From assembly GCF_014643535.1 (NCBI RefSeq), contig NZ_BMJQ01000003.1, forward strand, positions 434,001 through 498,000: 64,000 bases of DNA, written 5' to 3'. Below are positions 43,308-51,850 of the stretch, one piece after another. Within the stretch, counting starts at the first letter, position 1; each line of letters begins with the position of its first letter. A program made the translations under genes and the position numbers. The DNA comes from Aliidongia dinghuensis (GTDB lineage Bacteria > Pseudomonadota > Alphaproteobacteria > ATCC43930 > CGMCC-115725). The notes under the pieces are model-generated. The model was not told where the DNA came from and made no database searches. It saw only the letters and a list, made by a program, of their open reading frames with translations.

Positions 43308-45041
43308 TTAACGCGAGGTTTTTTCGGCCAGGACGATGTGGCCGACGACCGGCCGGCCGCCTTCCGTCCTGAGGGGCTCGCGCCACCAGTCGACAAGCCC
43401 GAACCCGGCGGCGGCGAGGCAGCTGCGCACATAAGCCTCGGTGTGCTGATACCGCCCCGACGGCGCCAGCATGTAGTCGGTCCCGCCGTCAGCCCCTGCC
43501 TCGAGCGAGAAGGCGAACCGCGCGCCGTCGCGCAGCGCCACCGCCGTCGCCGCGAGCGGCGGTGCGAGATCGCCGAAATAGATGAGTGAATCGGCGGCGA
43601 CCGCGAGGTCGAACGCCGCGGGCCGGCCCGTCAGGAAATCGACCAGATCCGCCCGGACGAGCTCGCTGTAAAGCGCGCGGCGCCGCGCGCGTTCCAGCAT
43701 CTCCGACACCAGGTCGACGCCGACGAGCGTGCCGCAGAAAGCCCGTACCGCCTCGGCGCAGAGGCCGGTGCCGCAGCCGAGATCGACGACCGCGAGCCCC
43801 TGGTCGTCCGTTCTGGCATGGGCCTGCAGCAGCCGGCCGATCAGCTGCGGCGCGCGATACTCGAGGCGCTCGAGCTGCTGGTCGAACGTCTTGGCGAAGG
43901 CGTCGAACGTATCGACGATGTAGTCGGCCGAGCAGCGGTCCGGAACATCGACGCCGGAAACAGCGGCCAGCATGTGCCGCGCAACCGGATGGTCCGGCTG
44001 GTCCCGGCACCAGTCGGCGAAGAGCGCATGCGCCTCGTCCGAGCGGCCGACAGCAAGGCAGAGGACGCCGAGCGAGAAGCGGGCGAGCGGCAGGGCCGGA
44101 TCGAGCGCGATGGCGGTGCGCTGCGCCGCCATGGCCTCCTCGACCTGTCCCGCCTTCTCGAGCGCGATGCCGTAATGCAGCTGCGCCGGCGCGTGGCGGG
44201 GATCGATGCCGACGGCGGTGTGCAGGATGCCGAGCGCCTCCGCGCGGCGGTTGAGCGACAGAAGCGCCACGCCCAGCCGATCAAGCAGCCCCACATCGCG
44301 CGGGCGAAGCTCGAGCGCTGCGGCGTAGTAGCCGAGCGCCTCCTCGTCCCGGTCGAGAACGACAAGCAGGTCGCCCAGCGCCTGAAGCACATCGACGTCG
44401 GGACCGTGCAGGTCGATGAGCCGCTGATAGGCCTCAATCGCCGCCAGCCGTTCGCCGGCCTCGGCCTCGAGCTTGCCGAGGTTGGCGAGCGCGTCGGCAT
44501 AGCCGGGCCGGAGCGTCAGCGCCGCCCGATAGGCCACACGCGCTTCGTCCGGACGCTTGGCCCGGCGAAGCGCCGTGCCGAGATTGTTGTGGGCCTCAGC
44601 GTAGTTCGGCTGGAGAACTATCGCCGCCTGATAGCCGTCGATCGCCGCCTCGAGGCGCCCCAGTTGCTGCAAGGCCACGGCCCGGTGGTTGTGCGCCTCG
44701 GCAAGGTCGGGGCGCAAGGCGATGGCCTGGTCATAGGCCGCAAGCGCCTCGTCCATCCGGCCGGCCCCGCGCAGTGCCGCGCCGAGCGCATGATGGACGG
44801 ACGCATTGCCGGGCGCCGCCGCGGCCGCCGCCTCGAGCAGACGGGACGCCTCGTCGAACCGTCCCTGGACATGACGCAGCGCGCCCAGAAGGTGCAGTGC
44901 CGCCGCATGGCCCGGGTCCGCGGCGAGAATGCGCTCGTAAAGTTCAGCGGCCTCGGTCAGCAGGGCCGCCTTGTGGAAGGCGGTCGCCTGGACCAGCCAG
45001 TCCCGGATCTGCATCTCCACAGCCGCCGCGTCGCTCAGCAT
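43308..45041 (-). CDS. TPR-array SAM-dependent methyltransferase
   Basis: This is a 577-aa protein from the ATG at 45041, which has GGGGGGAGG four bases upstream; a start nine codons earlier lacks this. Residues about 10-360 form roughly nine to ten tetratricopeptide repeats (for example AEAHNNLGTALRRAKRPDEA). Residues about 385-577 form a class I methyltransferase with motif I DLGCGTG and YFGDL. The gene resembles the partial gene at 3-836 in order and motifs. TPR-methyltransferases of this type may modify proteins or glycans held by the repeat array; the target is unknown. It ends just upstream of the T6SS promoter on the same strand. Confidence 0.85.
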   Translation of the reverse strand: MLSDAAAVEMQIRDWLVQATAFHKAALLTEAAELYERILAADPGHAAALHLLGALRHVQGRFDEASRLLEAAAAAAPGNASVHHALGAALRGAGRMDEALAAYDQAIALRPDLAEAHNHRAVALQQLGRLEAAIDGYQAAIVLQPNYAEAHNNLGTALRRAKRPDEARVAYRAALTLRPGYADALANLGKLEAEAGERLAAIEAYQRLIDLHGPDVDVLQALGDLLVVLDRDEEALGYYAAALELRPRDVGLLDRLGVALLSLNRRAEALGILHTAVGIDPRHAPAQLHYGIALEKAGQVEEAMAAQRTAIALDPALPLARFSLGVLCLAVGRSDEAHALFADWCRDQPDHPVARHMLAAVSGVDVPDRCSADYIVDTFDAFAKTFDQQLERLEYRAPQLIGRLLQAHARTDDQGLAVVDLGCGTGLCAEAVRAFCGTLVGVDLVSEMLERARRRALYSELVRADLVDFLTGRPAAFDLAVAADSLIYFGDLAPPLAATAVALRDGARFAFSLEAGADGGTDYMLAPSGRYQHTEAYVRSCLAAAGFGLVDWWREPLRTEGGRPVVGHIVLAEKTSR

Positions 45042-45412
45042 CGATCCTCCCCCCGATCGTGCGCCCATTCGACCCTAGTCCGGTGACGCGCACCGGTGAC
45101 CGCGTTCACACCGCAACAGGGGCCGAGCCCCCTCGCCCGCCTGCAACGCGGACGCGACTGTCTCAGGGAATTGACCCACGCGCAATCATGGCGAGGCGTC
45201 ATTCTCCTCGTGCGGCTCTCGCTGTGAGCCACCTCTCACGAACCGTCATCGATTTCAGTAAGAATGACCGCCGACAGACGGACGAGCGCCGGGATTGCGT
45301 ACCCTGGTATACTGGCGCATCTTCCGTCCTGGTCTGTTCGCTTGCTCATATTCGTGCCCGGCGGCGGCTCGGCCGATACCGCCGCGGGGCGCCACTTTAC
45401 GATGGTGTCGCG
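45042..45412. other. 371-bp divergent intergenic region
   Basis: This region separates the divergently transcribed TPR-methyltransferase and the lipoprotein gene and should hold both promoters. I see no convincing coding frame. The only clear signal is an extended -10 at 45305-45313 on the plus strand. A short GTGAG/CTCAC dyad is present near 45224-45239. Confidence 0.6.
45305..45313 (+). promoter_or_regulatory. Extended -10 promoter element for the lipoprotein/caspase genes
   Basis: TGG followed by TATACT matches an extended -10 (TGnTATAAT) at all but one position. No good -35 lies 17 bp upstream, as expected for extended -10 promoters. Predicted transcription begins about 93 nt before the ATG at 45413. 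Confidence 0.45.
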
Positions 45413-46438
45413 ATGGCTCAGCACAACAAGAAAATTGAGATTGCCCGCCGGGGTGTCGCCCTCGTCGCGTCGCTCGCCGTCCTGAACGGCTGCGCCGCGG
45501 CCGGCATCAGCACCCAGAGTTCCCGCATCGGTGCGGACGATGGCACGGATTCCTGCCGCCAGCAGCTGGTCGCCCTCGATTCGACCGGCGATTTCTATGC
45601 CGAGGATATCCTGAAGGGTGCTGCGATCGGCGGCCTCCTCGGCGCCGCGACCGGCGCGCTCTTCTCAAAGGACGTGAAGGGGGCGGCGATCGGCGCCGCG
45701 GCTGGTGCCGCCCTCGGTGCTGCCGGCGGCTACTGGACGGCGGTGCGCCAGCAGCAGCGCGACCAGGCCGGCATGTTCAACCAGGTCCAGGGCGACCTCG
45801 CCCGCGAGAACGCCCAGATCGACAAGACTCAGCTCGCGTTCGACCAGTTGATGGATTGCCGCTTCCGCCAGGCCGGCCAGATCAATGCCGCCTATGCCGC
45901 CCATCAGATCGACCGCCCGACGGCAGTGGCGCAGATGGGCGTCGTGCGCCAGCGCGCGCAGCGCGACCTGGCGCTCGCCCAGAAGATCAACGGCCAGATC
46001 GCACAGCGCGGCCAGCAGTTCGACGTCGCGGCCGACAACCTGGCGCCGAGCCCGGTGCCCGCCTTCGTCTCGGCCGAGTCCTATCCGGCGAAGCCCGCGA
46101 CGATGCGGCGTGCCGGCACGCTCAAGCTGCGTCCGGACCCGGCGGCGCCCGACATCGCCCAGATCCAGGCGAAGCAGCCGGTGACGGTGACGGTCAAGCG
46201 CGGCGACTATGCGCTGGTCCAGACCGACACGGGCGCCCGCGGCTATGCTCAGGTCGCCGACCTGCAGCAGGCGGGATCGCGGTCGGTGCCGGTCAGCGTG
46301 CCGAGCGCCCCCGCGGCTACGAACGGCAGCGACGTCCGCACGCTCGACGGCAGCAACGCCGCCCGGCGCGACGCCTTTGCGCAAAGCGTCGCCGTCTCGG
46401 AGACCGCGGTCGCGAGCGGCTTCGAGGTCGCCGGTTGA
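45413..46438 (+). CDS. Lipoprotein with glycine-zipper and SH3-like domain
   Basis: This is a 341-aa protein. The signal peptide ends in LNGC with lipidation at Cys27 followed by Ala, consistent with outer-membrane sorting. Residues about 69-106 are a glycine zipper (repeated GxxxG, for example GGLLGAATGALF and GAAAGAALGAAGG), often membrane-inserted. A helical, Gln-rich region follows (110-200). Residues about 225-285 resemble a bacterial SH3 fold (AGTLKLRPDP, QPVTVTVKRGDYALVQT). It overlaps the WD40-caspase gene by four bases (TTGA), so the two products are made together. No clear ribosome site precedes the ATG. A structural or signalling role at the envelope is likely; nothing more can be said. 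Confidence 0.75.
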   Translation: MAQHNKKIEIARRGVALVASLAVLNGCAAAGISTQSSRIGADDGTDSCRQQLVALDSTGDFYAEDILKGAAIGGLLGAATGALFSKDVKGAAIGAAAGAALGAAGGYWTAVRQQQRDQAGMFNQVQGDLARENAQIDKTQLAFDQLMDCRFRQAGQINAAYAAHQIDRPTAVAQMGVVRQRAQRDLALAQKINGQIAQRGQQFDVAADNLAPSPVPAFVSAESYPAKPATMRRAGTLKLRPDPAAPDIAQIQAKQPVTVTVKRGDYALVQTDTGARGYAQVADLQQAGSRSVPVSVPSAPAATNGSDVRTLDGSNAARRDAFAQSVAVSETAVASGFEVAG

Positions 46439-49377
46439 TCCGCGCGGCACTCGCGGTTCTTCTGGCGCTCCTCTGGCCACTGGCTGCAGCCACGGCCGAG
46501 GAGCCGCCGCAGACGCCCTACCTGCGCATCGAGGCGGGCGGCCATACCGGCGCCATTCCGCGCCTGGCGGTCGACGCCTCCGGCCACCTGATGGCGAGCG
46601 CCGGCTTCGACAAGACGGTCCGGCTCTGGTCGCTGCCCGACGGGCGCGAGAAGGCCGTGCTGCGCCCACCGATCGGCCCGCGGGAGGAAGGCGAGATCTA
46701 TGCAGTCGCCCTCTCGCCCGACGGCCGCCGCGTGTTCGCCGGCGGCGCCACCGGCGGCAGCTGGGGCAACGGCTTTTCGATCTATGTGTTCGACGCGGAC
46801 AAGAGCGTGCTCACGAGCCTCCTGCCCGGCCTGCCGGCGCCGGTCAGCGATCTCGCCGTCGCCCCCGACGGCACGCGGTTCGCGGCCGGCCTGATGCAGG
46901 GCGGCGTCCGGGTCTGGGACGCCACGAACGGCAAGTCGCTGTTCGAGGACCGGTCGATCGAGGGCCCGGTGCGCACGGTCTTGATCGACCGGCAGAACCG
47001 GCTCTATGCCGCCGCCGCGGACGGCAAGGTCCGGGTCTATGGCGCGGACGGCAAGAAGCTCGTCGAGGCACAGCCGGCCCCAGGCTTGAAGCCCTGGGGC
47101 TTGGCGCTCTCGCCCGATGGCGGGCTCCTGGGCGTTGCCTATGAGAATGCCGACAAGCAGGGCCGGCTGCGCGTCGACGTGCTGAACGCCCAGAGCCTGA
47201 AGCCTGTGTTCACGCCCGATACGACCGGCCTCAAGGGCTCGGGCCTGCTGGCGCTTGCCTGGGCCGCCGACGATCGCGGCGGCGTTCAGCTTCTGGCCGG
47301 CGGCTACGCCCGCAGCGACAAGGGCAGCGGCACCGGCAATGAGGCCGCCAACGTCTTGCGCCGCTGGAGCGACTTCGGACTGGGGCCTGCCGTCGACCTG
47401 CCGGCCGCGGGCGACACGATCCGGCACATTCTGGCCGTGCCCGGCGGCGGTGCCGTCTATGCGACCGAGGATCCGGGCTGGGGCCGCATCGGCGCGGATG
47501 GCAAGATTGCCCGCAAGCCGGAAGCGCCGCTTGTCGACCTGCGCCCGGCGCGCGGCGGCCGCTTCGCCGTCTCGGCCGACGGCCAGACGATCGAATTCTC
47601 GACCGGCAAAGGCACGCTCCAGTTCGATGCCGCGAACCGGCAATTGACCAAGGCCGCGGACAATGCTCCGGGCCTCGCCGGACCACGGCTCACGGCACCG
47701 GGGCTCGCCCCGAGCGGCTGGCAGGATTCGAACGCCCCGCGGCTTGGGCCGGCCGCGGTCGCGCTCGACAAGGCGGAGTTCGCCCGCGCCCTCACCATCC
47801 TGCCGGGCGACGAGCGCGTGCTGATCGGCACGGACACGCATCTGCGCCTGGTCGGGCGCGACGGCAAGCCGATCGCCGCGGTCGAGGTGCCGGCCGCCGT
47901 CTGGGCGGTCAGTGCGAGCGCCGACGGCAAGGTCGCGATCGCCGCCCTGCTCGACGGCACGGTTCGCTGGTACGGGCTCGAGGCCACTGCGCCGCTCACC
48001 GAGCGCGCGGCGCTCTTCATCCATGGCGACGGCGCACGCTGGATCCTGTTCACGCCCGAAGGCCTGTTCGACCATGCCGACCGCGGCGGCGACGATTTGA
48101 TCGGCGTCCATCTGAACCGCGCCCACAATCAGCAGCCGGAATGGGTCAGCTCGTCCCAAGCCTATCGCACGCTCTATGCGCCGGCCGCGGTCCGCGCCCG
48201 GCTTGCCGGCGATCCCGGGCCGGCCCGCGCGCACCTGGCCGAACTCGGCGACATCCGCGGGCGCCTGGCCCGCCAGCCGACGGTCGAGGTCACCGGCGCC
48301 TGCGTGCCTGCCGCCGGCGGCTGCACGGCCGTCGCGTTCGGCGCGCGGCACGAGGCGGTGCTGCCGCCCGGCGCCGGCACGCTCCGGCTGCATCTGAAGC
48401 TGGGCGACCGCGGCCTCGGCGTGGGCGCCATCGATGCCTTCGTGAACGAGCGCAACGCCGGCCGCTTCCCATCGCCGCCCCTCGCCAGCAATGCCGGGAC
48501 CGCCGATATCGACGTGCCGCTCGACCCCGGCCACGACATCGTCCAGATCCGCGCCTACGATGGCGGCAACAGCATCTTCGCCGAGACGCCGATCCTGGAT
48601 TTCTCGAGCGCCGAGGAGGCGTCGGGCGACCAGCGCGGCACGCTCTACGTGCTGGCGATCGGCATCGATCGCTACGCGCTGCCGAACCTGGCGCTGCATT
48701 TCGCCGTGGCCGACGCGAAGACCTTCGCCGACAGCATCAAGCAGTCGTCCGCCCCGCTCTATAAGTCGGTCGATCTCACGCTCTTGACCGACCAGGAGGC
48801 GACCAGGGCCGGCATCCTTGCCGCGTTCGAGCGCCTGGCCCATCTGGTGCGCAGCCGCGATACGTTCCTGTTCTATGTCGCGAGCCATGGTGTCGCGAGC
48901 GACGATGCCCATCGTTTCCTGCTGGTGCCGCAGGACGTCGCCGACATCTCGTCCATGGGGGCACTGGCGCGCGGCGCCATCGACGAGACGACGCTCGTGA
49001 CCGCGCTCTCGCGCATCCAGGCACACGATGCGCTCCTGTTCCTCGACACCTGCCATTCCGGCACGGTGACGGCCGACGACCTCGCGAACGTCGGCCACGA
49101 GAGCGGCCGCTATATCCTGGCGGCGTCGAGCTCGGTGCAGGAGGCGCTCGACAGCTATGACAACCGGAACGGCGTCTTCGTTTATGCGTTGAACGAAGCA
49201 CTGCACGGCCGGGCCGGGCAGGACGCCGACGGCGACATCGGCGCGCTGGCGCTTGGGGAATATGTCTCCAAGCGCGTGGGCCAGCTGGCCCGGGAAAAGG
49301 GCCACGAGCAGGATGCCGAGTTCAAGGCGGCACAGAGCGAGCTCCGCTCCTTCCCGGTCGGCAAGATCCTGCATTGA
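46435..49377 (+). CDS. Exported WD40-repeat caspase-like protease (peptidase C14)
   Basis: This is a 980-aa protein from a TTG start at 46435, overlapping the previous TGA, with GAGG seven bases upstream. A signal peptide (about 1-22, hydrophobic core LAVLLALLWPLAAATA) sends it to the periplasm. Residues about 30-520 form WD40-like propeller blades (HTGAIPRLAVDASGHL, FDKTVRLWSL, VSDLAVAPDGTRF). A beta-rich linker follows, and the C-terminal 250 residues are a caspase domain. The catalytic dyad is intact: His818 in YVASHG and Cys873 in LDTCHSG. Bacterial caspase homologues of this type usually cleave after Arg/Lys, but the substrate here is unknown. Translational coupling to the lipoprotein suggests a membrane-tethered complex. 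Confidence 0.85.
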   Translation: MIRAALAVLLALLWPLAAATAEEPPQTPYLRIEAGGHTGAIPRLAVDASGHLMASAGFDKTVRLWSLPDGREKAVLRPPIGPREEGEIYAVALSPDGRRVFAGGATGGSWGNGFSIYVFDADKSVLTSLLPGLPAPVSDLAVAPDGTRFAAGLMQGGVRVWDATNGKSLFEDRSIEGPVRTVLIDRQNRLYAAAADGKVRVYGADGKKLVEAQPAPGLKPWGLALSPDGGLLGVAYENADKQGRLRVDVLNAQSLKPVFTPDTTGLKGSGLLALAWAADDRGGVQLLAGGYARSDKGSGTGNEAANVLRRWSDFGLGPAVDLPAAGDTIRHILAVPGGGAVYATEDPGWGRIGADGKIARKPEAPLVDLRPARGGRFAVSADGQTIEFSTGKGTLQFDAANRQLTKAADNAPGLAGPRLTAPGLAPSGWQDSNAPRLGPAAVALDKAEFARALTILPGDERVLIGTDTHLRLVGRDGKPIAAVEVPAAVWAVSASADGKVAIAALLDGTVRWYGLEATAPLTERAALFIHGDGARWILFTPEGLFDHADRGGDDLIGVHLNRAHNQQPEWVSSSQAYRTLYAPAAVRARLAGDPGPARAHLAELGDIRGRLARQPTVEVTGACVPAAGGCTAVAFGARHEAVLPPGAGTLRLHLKLGDRGLGVGAIDAFVNERNAGRFPSPPLASNAGTADIDVPLDPGHDIVQIRAYDGGNSIFAETPILDFSSAEEASGDQRGTLYVLAIGIDRYALPNLALHFAVADAKTFADSIKQSSAPLYKSVDLTLLTDQEATRAGILAAFERLAHLVRSRDTFLFYVASHGVASDDAHRFLLVPQDVADISSMGALARGAIDETTLVTALSRIQAHDALLFLDTCHSGTVTADDLANVGHESGRYILAASSSVQEALDSYDNRNGVFVYALNEALHGRAGQDADGDIGALALGEYVSKRVGQLAREKGHEQDAEFKAAQSELRSFPVGKILH

Positions 49378-49391
49378 GGGGAAGATACGGT

Positions 49392-49925
49392 ATGACGAAG
49401 CGAGGCATCATCCTTCCGGCCACGATTCTTGCGCCCGCCTTGGCGGTACTGGTCTCCGGCGCCGCGCGCGCGTCGGATATCCCGCTCGACACCGGGCTCT
49501 GGGAGATGCAGGTGACGACGACCATCGCCGGCATCACGATCCCGCCGGCGATGCAGGAGAAGATGAAGAAGCTGGGCGTCAACCCGCCGGGCGGCACGCC
49601 GACGTCGAGCACCCGCCAGATGTGCGTGACCGATGAGACGCTCGCCCGGTTCGGCGAGCCGAACCAGGGCGGCAAATGCCGTCAGGAGAACGTCCAGCGC
49701 AGCGCCAAGGGCCTGTCGTTCGACCTCGTGTGCGAAAGCCCGCAGAACAACGGCCACGGCCATGTCGACGTGGTGTTCGACGACCGGACCCACGTCCATG
49801 GCACGGTGAAGATGTCGGGCGTCCGTACCGACAGCTCGGGCAACACCATCCCCCTGTCGGTTGACGCGACCCAGACCGGCCACTGGGTATCGACCGACTG
49901 CGGCTCGGTCAAGCCGATGAACTGA
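49392..49925 (+). CDS. DUF3617-family secreted protein
   Basis: This is a 177-aa protein from the ATG at 49392, with GGGGAAG upstream, 14 bp after the caspase gene, so probably co-transcribed. It has an N-terminal signal peptide (about 1-27). The mature part has the DUF3617 pattern: LDTGLWEMQVTTT near the start, several Cys (MCVTDE, KCRQEN, LVCES) and the closing TGHWVSTDCGSVKP. The family is periplasmic, common in Proteobacteria and of unknown function. Confidence 0.8.
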   Translation: MTKRGIILPATILAPALAVLVSGAARASDIPLDTGLWEMQVTTTIAGITIPPAMQEKMKKLGVNPPGGTPTSSTRQMCVTDETLARFGEPNQGGKCRQENVQRSAKGLSFDLVCESPQNNGHGHVDVVFDDRTHVHGTVKMSGVRTDSSGNTIPLSVDATQTGHWVSTDCGSVKPMN

Positions 49926-50004
49926 CCCGCCGAACTGACCTCGTAACTGGCCGGTTACGGGCGCCCTTGCACCGGCGGCGGCTTGCGGTCACGGTGTCGG
50001 GACC

Positions 50005-50673
50005 ATGACGAGCCTGCTCGACACACCGCCTGACGTCGCCTCCCCGGAGCCCGAGGCGCCGCAGCGCCATGCGGCGCAGCGCGGGCGCATCCTCGACGCG
50101 GCCCTCGCAGAGTTCGCCGAGCGAGGTTTCGCCGGCGCGCGGGTCGATGCGATCGCCGAGCGGTCCGGCATCAACAAGCGCCTCATCTATGCCTATGTCG
50201 GCAACAAGGAGGCGCTGTGGCTCGCCGTGCTCGAGCGGGTCTACGAGGAAATGCGCCTCAAGGAGCGCGCACTCGACCTGATGCGCCTCGAACCTGAGGA
50301 CGGCATGGTGGCACTGGTGCGCTTCAATTTCCGCTACCACGCCGACCATCCGGAGTTCCTGGCGCTTCTGAACGACGAGAACCTGCAGCGCGGCCGGAAC
50401 CTGCAGCGCTCGACCCGCGTGCGCGAGATGTATTCGCCGCTGCTGGCCATGCTCGGCGACCTGCTCGCGCGCGGCGAGGCCAAGGGCGTATTCCGCCCCG
50501 GCGTCGACCCGATGCAGCTCTATATCTCGATCGCGGCCTTGAGCTATTTCTACTGCTCCAACATCCACACGCTCTCCGCCATCTTCGGCCGCCCGCTCGC
50601 TGCCCCCGACGAGATGCGGACGCGCGAGCAGCATGTGGTGGCGGTGGTGATGGGCTATTTGCGGGCGGCGTGA
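50005..50673 (+). CDS. TetR/AcrR-family transcriptional regulator
   Basis: This is a 222-aa regulator. A disordered Pro/Glu-rich stretch (1-25) precedes a TetR helix-turn-helix (about 27-75; ILDAALAEFAERGFAGARVDAIAERSG is split by the usual NKRLIYAYVGNKEALW recognition segment). The ligand-binding half carries LYISIAALSYFYCSNIHTLS, seen in the NicS-like C-terminal domain. No palindrome is evident just upstream. It converges on the reductase gene, and its targets cannot be inferred. Confidence 0.88.
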   Translation: MTSLLDTPPDVASPEPEAPQRHAAQRGRILDAALAEFAERGFAGARVDAIAERSGINKRLIYAYVGNKEALWLAVLERVYEEMRLKERALDLMRLEPEDGMVALVRFNFRYHADHPEFLALLNDENLQRGRNLQRSTRVREMYSPLLAMLGDLLARGEAKGVFRPGVDPMQLYISIAALSYFYCSNIHTLSAIFGRPLAAPDEMRTREQHVVAVVMGYLRAA

Positions 50674-50713
50674 GGCGCCGGGCACCTGACGATTTGGTGA
50701 GGGCCGGCAGCGG

Positions 50714-51751
50714 TCACGCCCCCATCATTTCGAACGCAGGGTGATCGAATGCGAGCGCCGCCAGCACGTCCCTGGCATCCAGGATCGCGCCGGGCGCGTG
50801 TGCCCCCACACTGCTGAACTTGCCCTCGAGCAGGCGCTCGGCCACCTCACAGACGAGCGGCGCCGAAAAGGCGTAGATGTCCCGTCCGCGCGCGGCGATA
50901 CGGCGGCTCTCTCCAGCGCGCTTCACGACGGCATCGACCACGAAGCGCTGCGGCGAGCGTCCCGTCGCATCCGCCGGCTGCGGGGCCGGCGTCGCCGGAT
51001 CGCGGATATCGCTGAGCGCGATGCGGCTCAGATAGGTGTGGAGCTCGGCCGTCTTCACATGCCGCGCGATCAGGATGATCTCGGAAAACGGCAGTTCGAC
51101 CACGGCCTGACGGCCGAGCGGATCGCCGAACTCCCAATGCTTCTCGGCAGCAGGCAACGGGAGGGGCGCCAGTTGTCCGCCGGTGACCACCAGGCGCCGC
51201 GCAGTGTTCCGCTCGCCCGTGATGCGCGTGCCGCGCGTCGGATGCCAGCTGTCGAGACCGATCATGATCTCGATCGCCTCTGCGCTGTCCCAGTCGCCGA
51301 GCGCGGCCGTGACGAGCAGATCGGCGAAACCGCCGTAGAATCCCATGGCAGGCATGACAACGACGCCCGCATCGCGCGCGGCGGCATCGTAATTGTCGAG
51401 CACGGCCCGCGCACTCGGCTGCTCGGCAGTGACGTCGAGATAATGGATGCGGGCGCGCAACGCCGCGGACACCACGGCGCCCGCCGTGTCGAGAAAGGGG
51501 CCTGCGCAATTGATGACCGCCCAGGCGCCATCAAGCGCCCGATCAAGCGACGCCGCATCATCGACCGATGCCCGGCGGCAGACGATCCCCTGGTCGTGGA
51601 AGTTTGCGTCGAGTGCCGCCGCGTCGCGGCCAATTGCGATCGGCGCGATCCCGCGGCGCTGCAATTCCGCGACAACGAAGCGACCCGTGTGCCCCGTGGC
51701 ACCGACGACCGCTACGGCCGGTCCGGTCGCTCGCCTGCTGTTCGTGCTCAT
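50714..51751 (-). CDS. Saccharopine-dehydrogenase-like NAD(P)-dependent oxidoreductase
   Basis: This is a 345-aa protein with an N-terminal Rossmann fold (AVVGATGHTGRFVVAELQRRG, the GxxGxxG nucleotide-binding loop). AVINCAGPF and HYLDVTAEQ follow, both typical of saccharopine-dehydrogenase-like and trans-acting enoyl reductase proteins. There is no signal peptide. GAGAGG is five bases before the ATG. It is divergent from the TetR gene at 51851, and a perfect inverted repeat fills the gap, so it is the probable target of that regulator. The substrate is unknown. Confidence 0.82.
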   Translation of the reverse strand: MSTNSRRATGPAVAVVGATGHTGRFVVAELQRRGIAPIAIGRDAAALDANFHDQGIVCRRASVDDAASLDRALDGAWAVINCAGPFLDTAGAVVSAALRARIHYLDVTAEQPSARAVLDNYDAAARDAGVVVMPAMGFYGGFADLLVTAALGDWDSAEAIEIMIGLDSWHPTRGTRITGERNTARRLVVTGGQLAPLPLPAAEKHWEFGDPLGRQAVVELPFSEIILIARHVKTAELHTYLSRIALSDIRDPATPAPQPADATGRSPQRFVVDAVVKRAGESRRIAARGRDIYAFSAPLVCEVAERLLEGKFSSVGAHAPGAILDARDVLAALAFDHPAFEMMGA

Positions 51752-51761
51752 TCTTGCCTCT

Positions 51762-51810
51762 CACGCTACAGACCTGTTTGTTCTATCGATACGTACAGGT
51801 CTGTAGCGTG
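51762..51810. promoter_or_regulatory. Perfect 16-bp inverted repeat: probable TetR operator
   Basis: CACGCTACAGACCTGT (51762-51777) and ACAGGTCTGTAGCGTG (51795-51810) are exact reverse complements separated by 17 bp. Each arm is itself built around a near-palindrome ACAGACCTGT/ACAGGTCTGT, as expected for paired TetR-dimer sites. The element fills the 99-bp gap between divergent reductase and TetR genes, starting 11 bp before the reductase ATG. Confidence 0.8.
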
Positions 51811-51850
51811 TCAAGCATGGATGTGCTAAAGAGCCGATCGGGAGACACCA

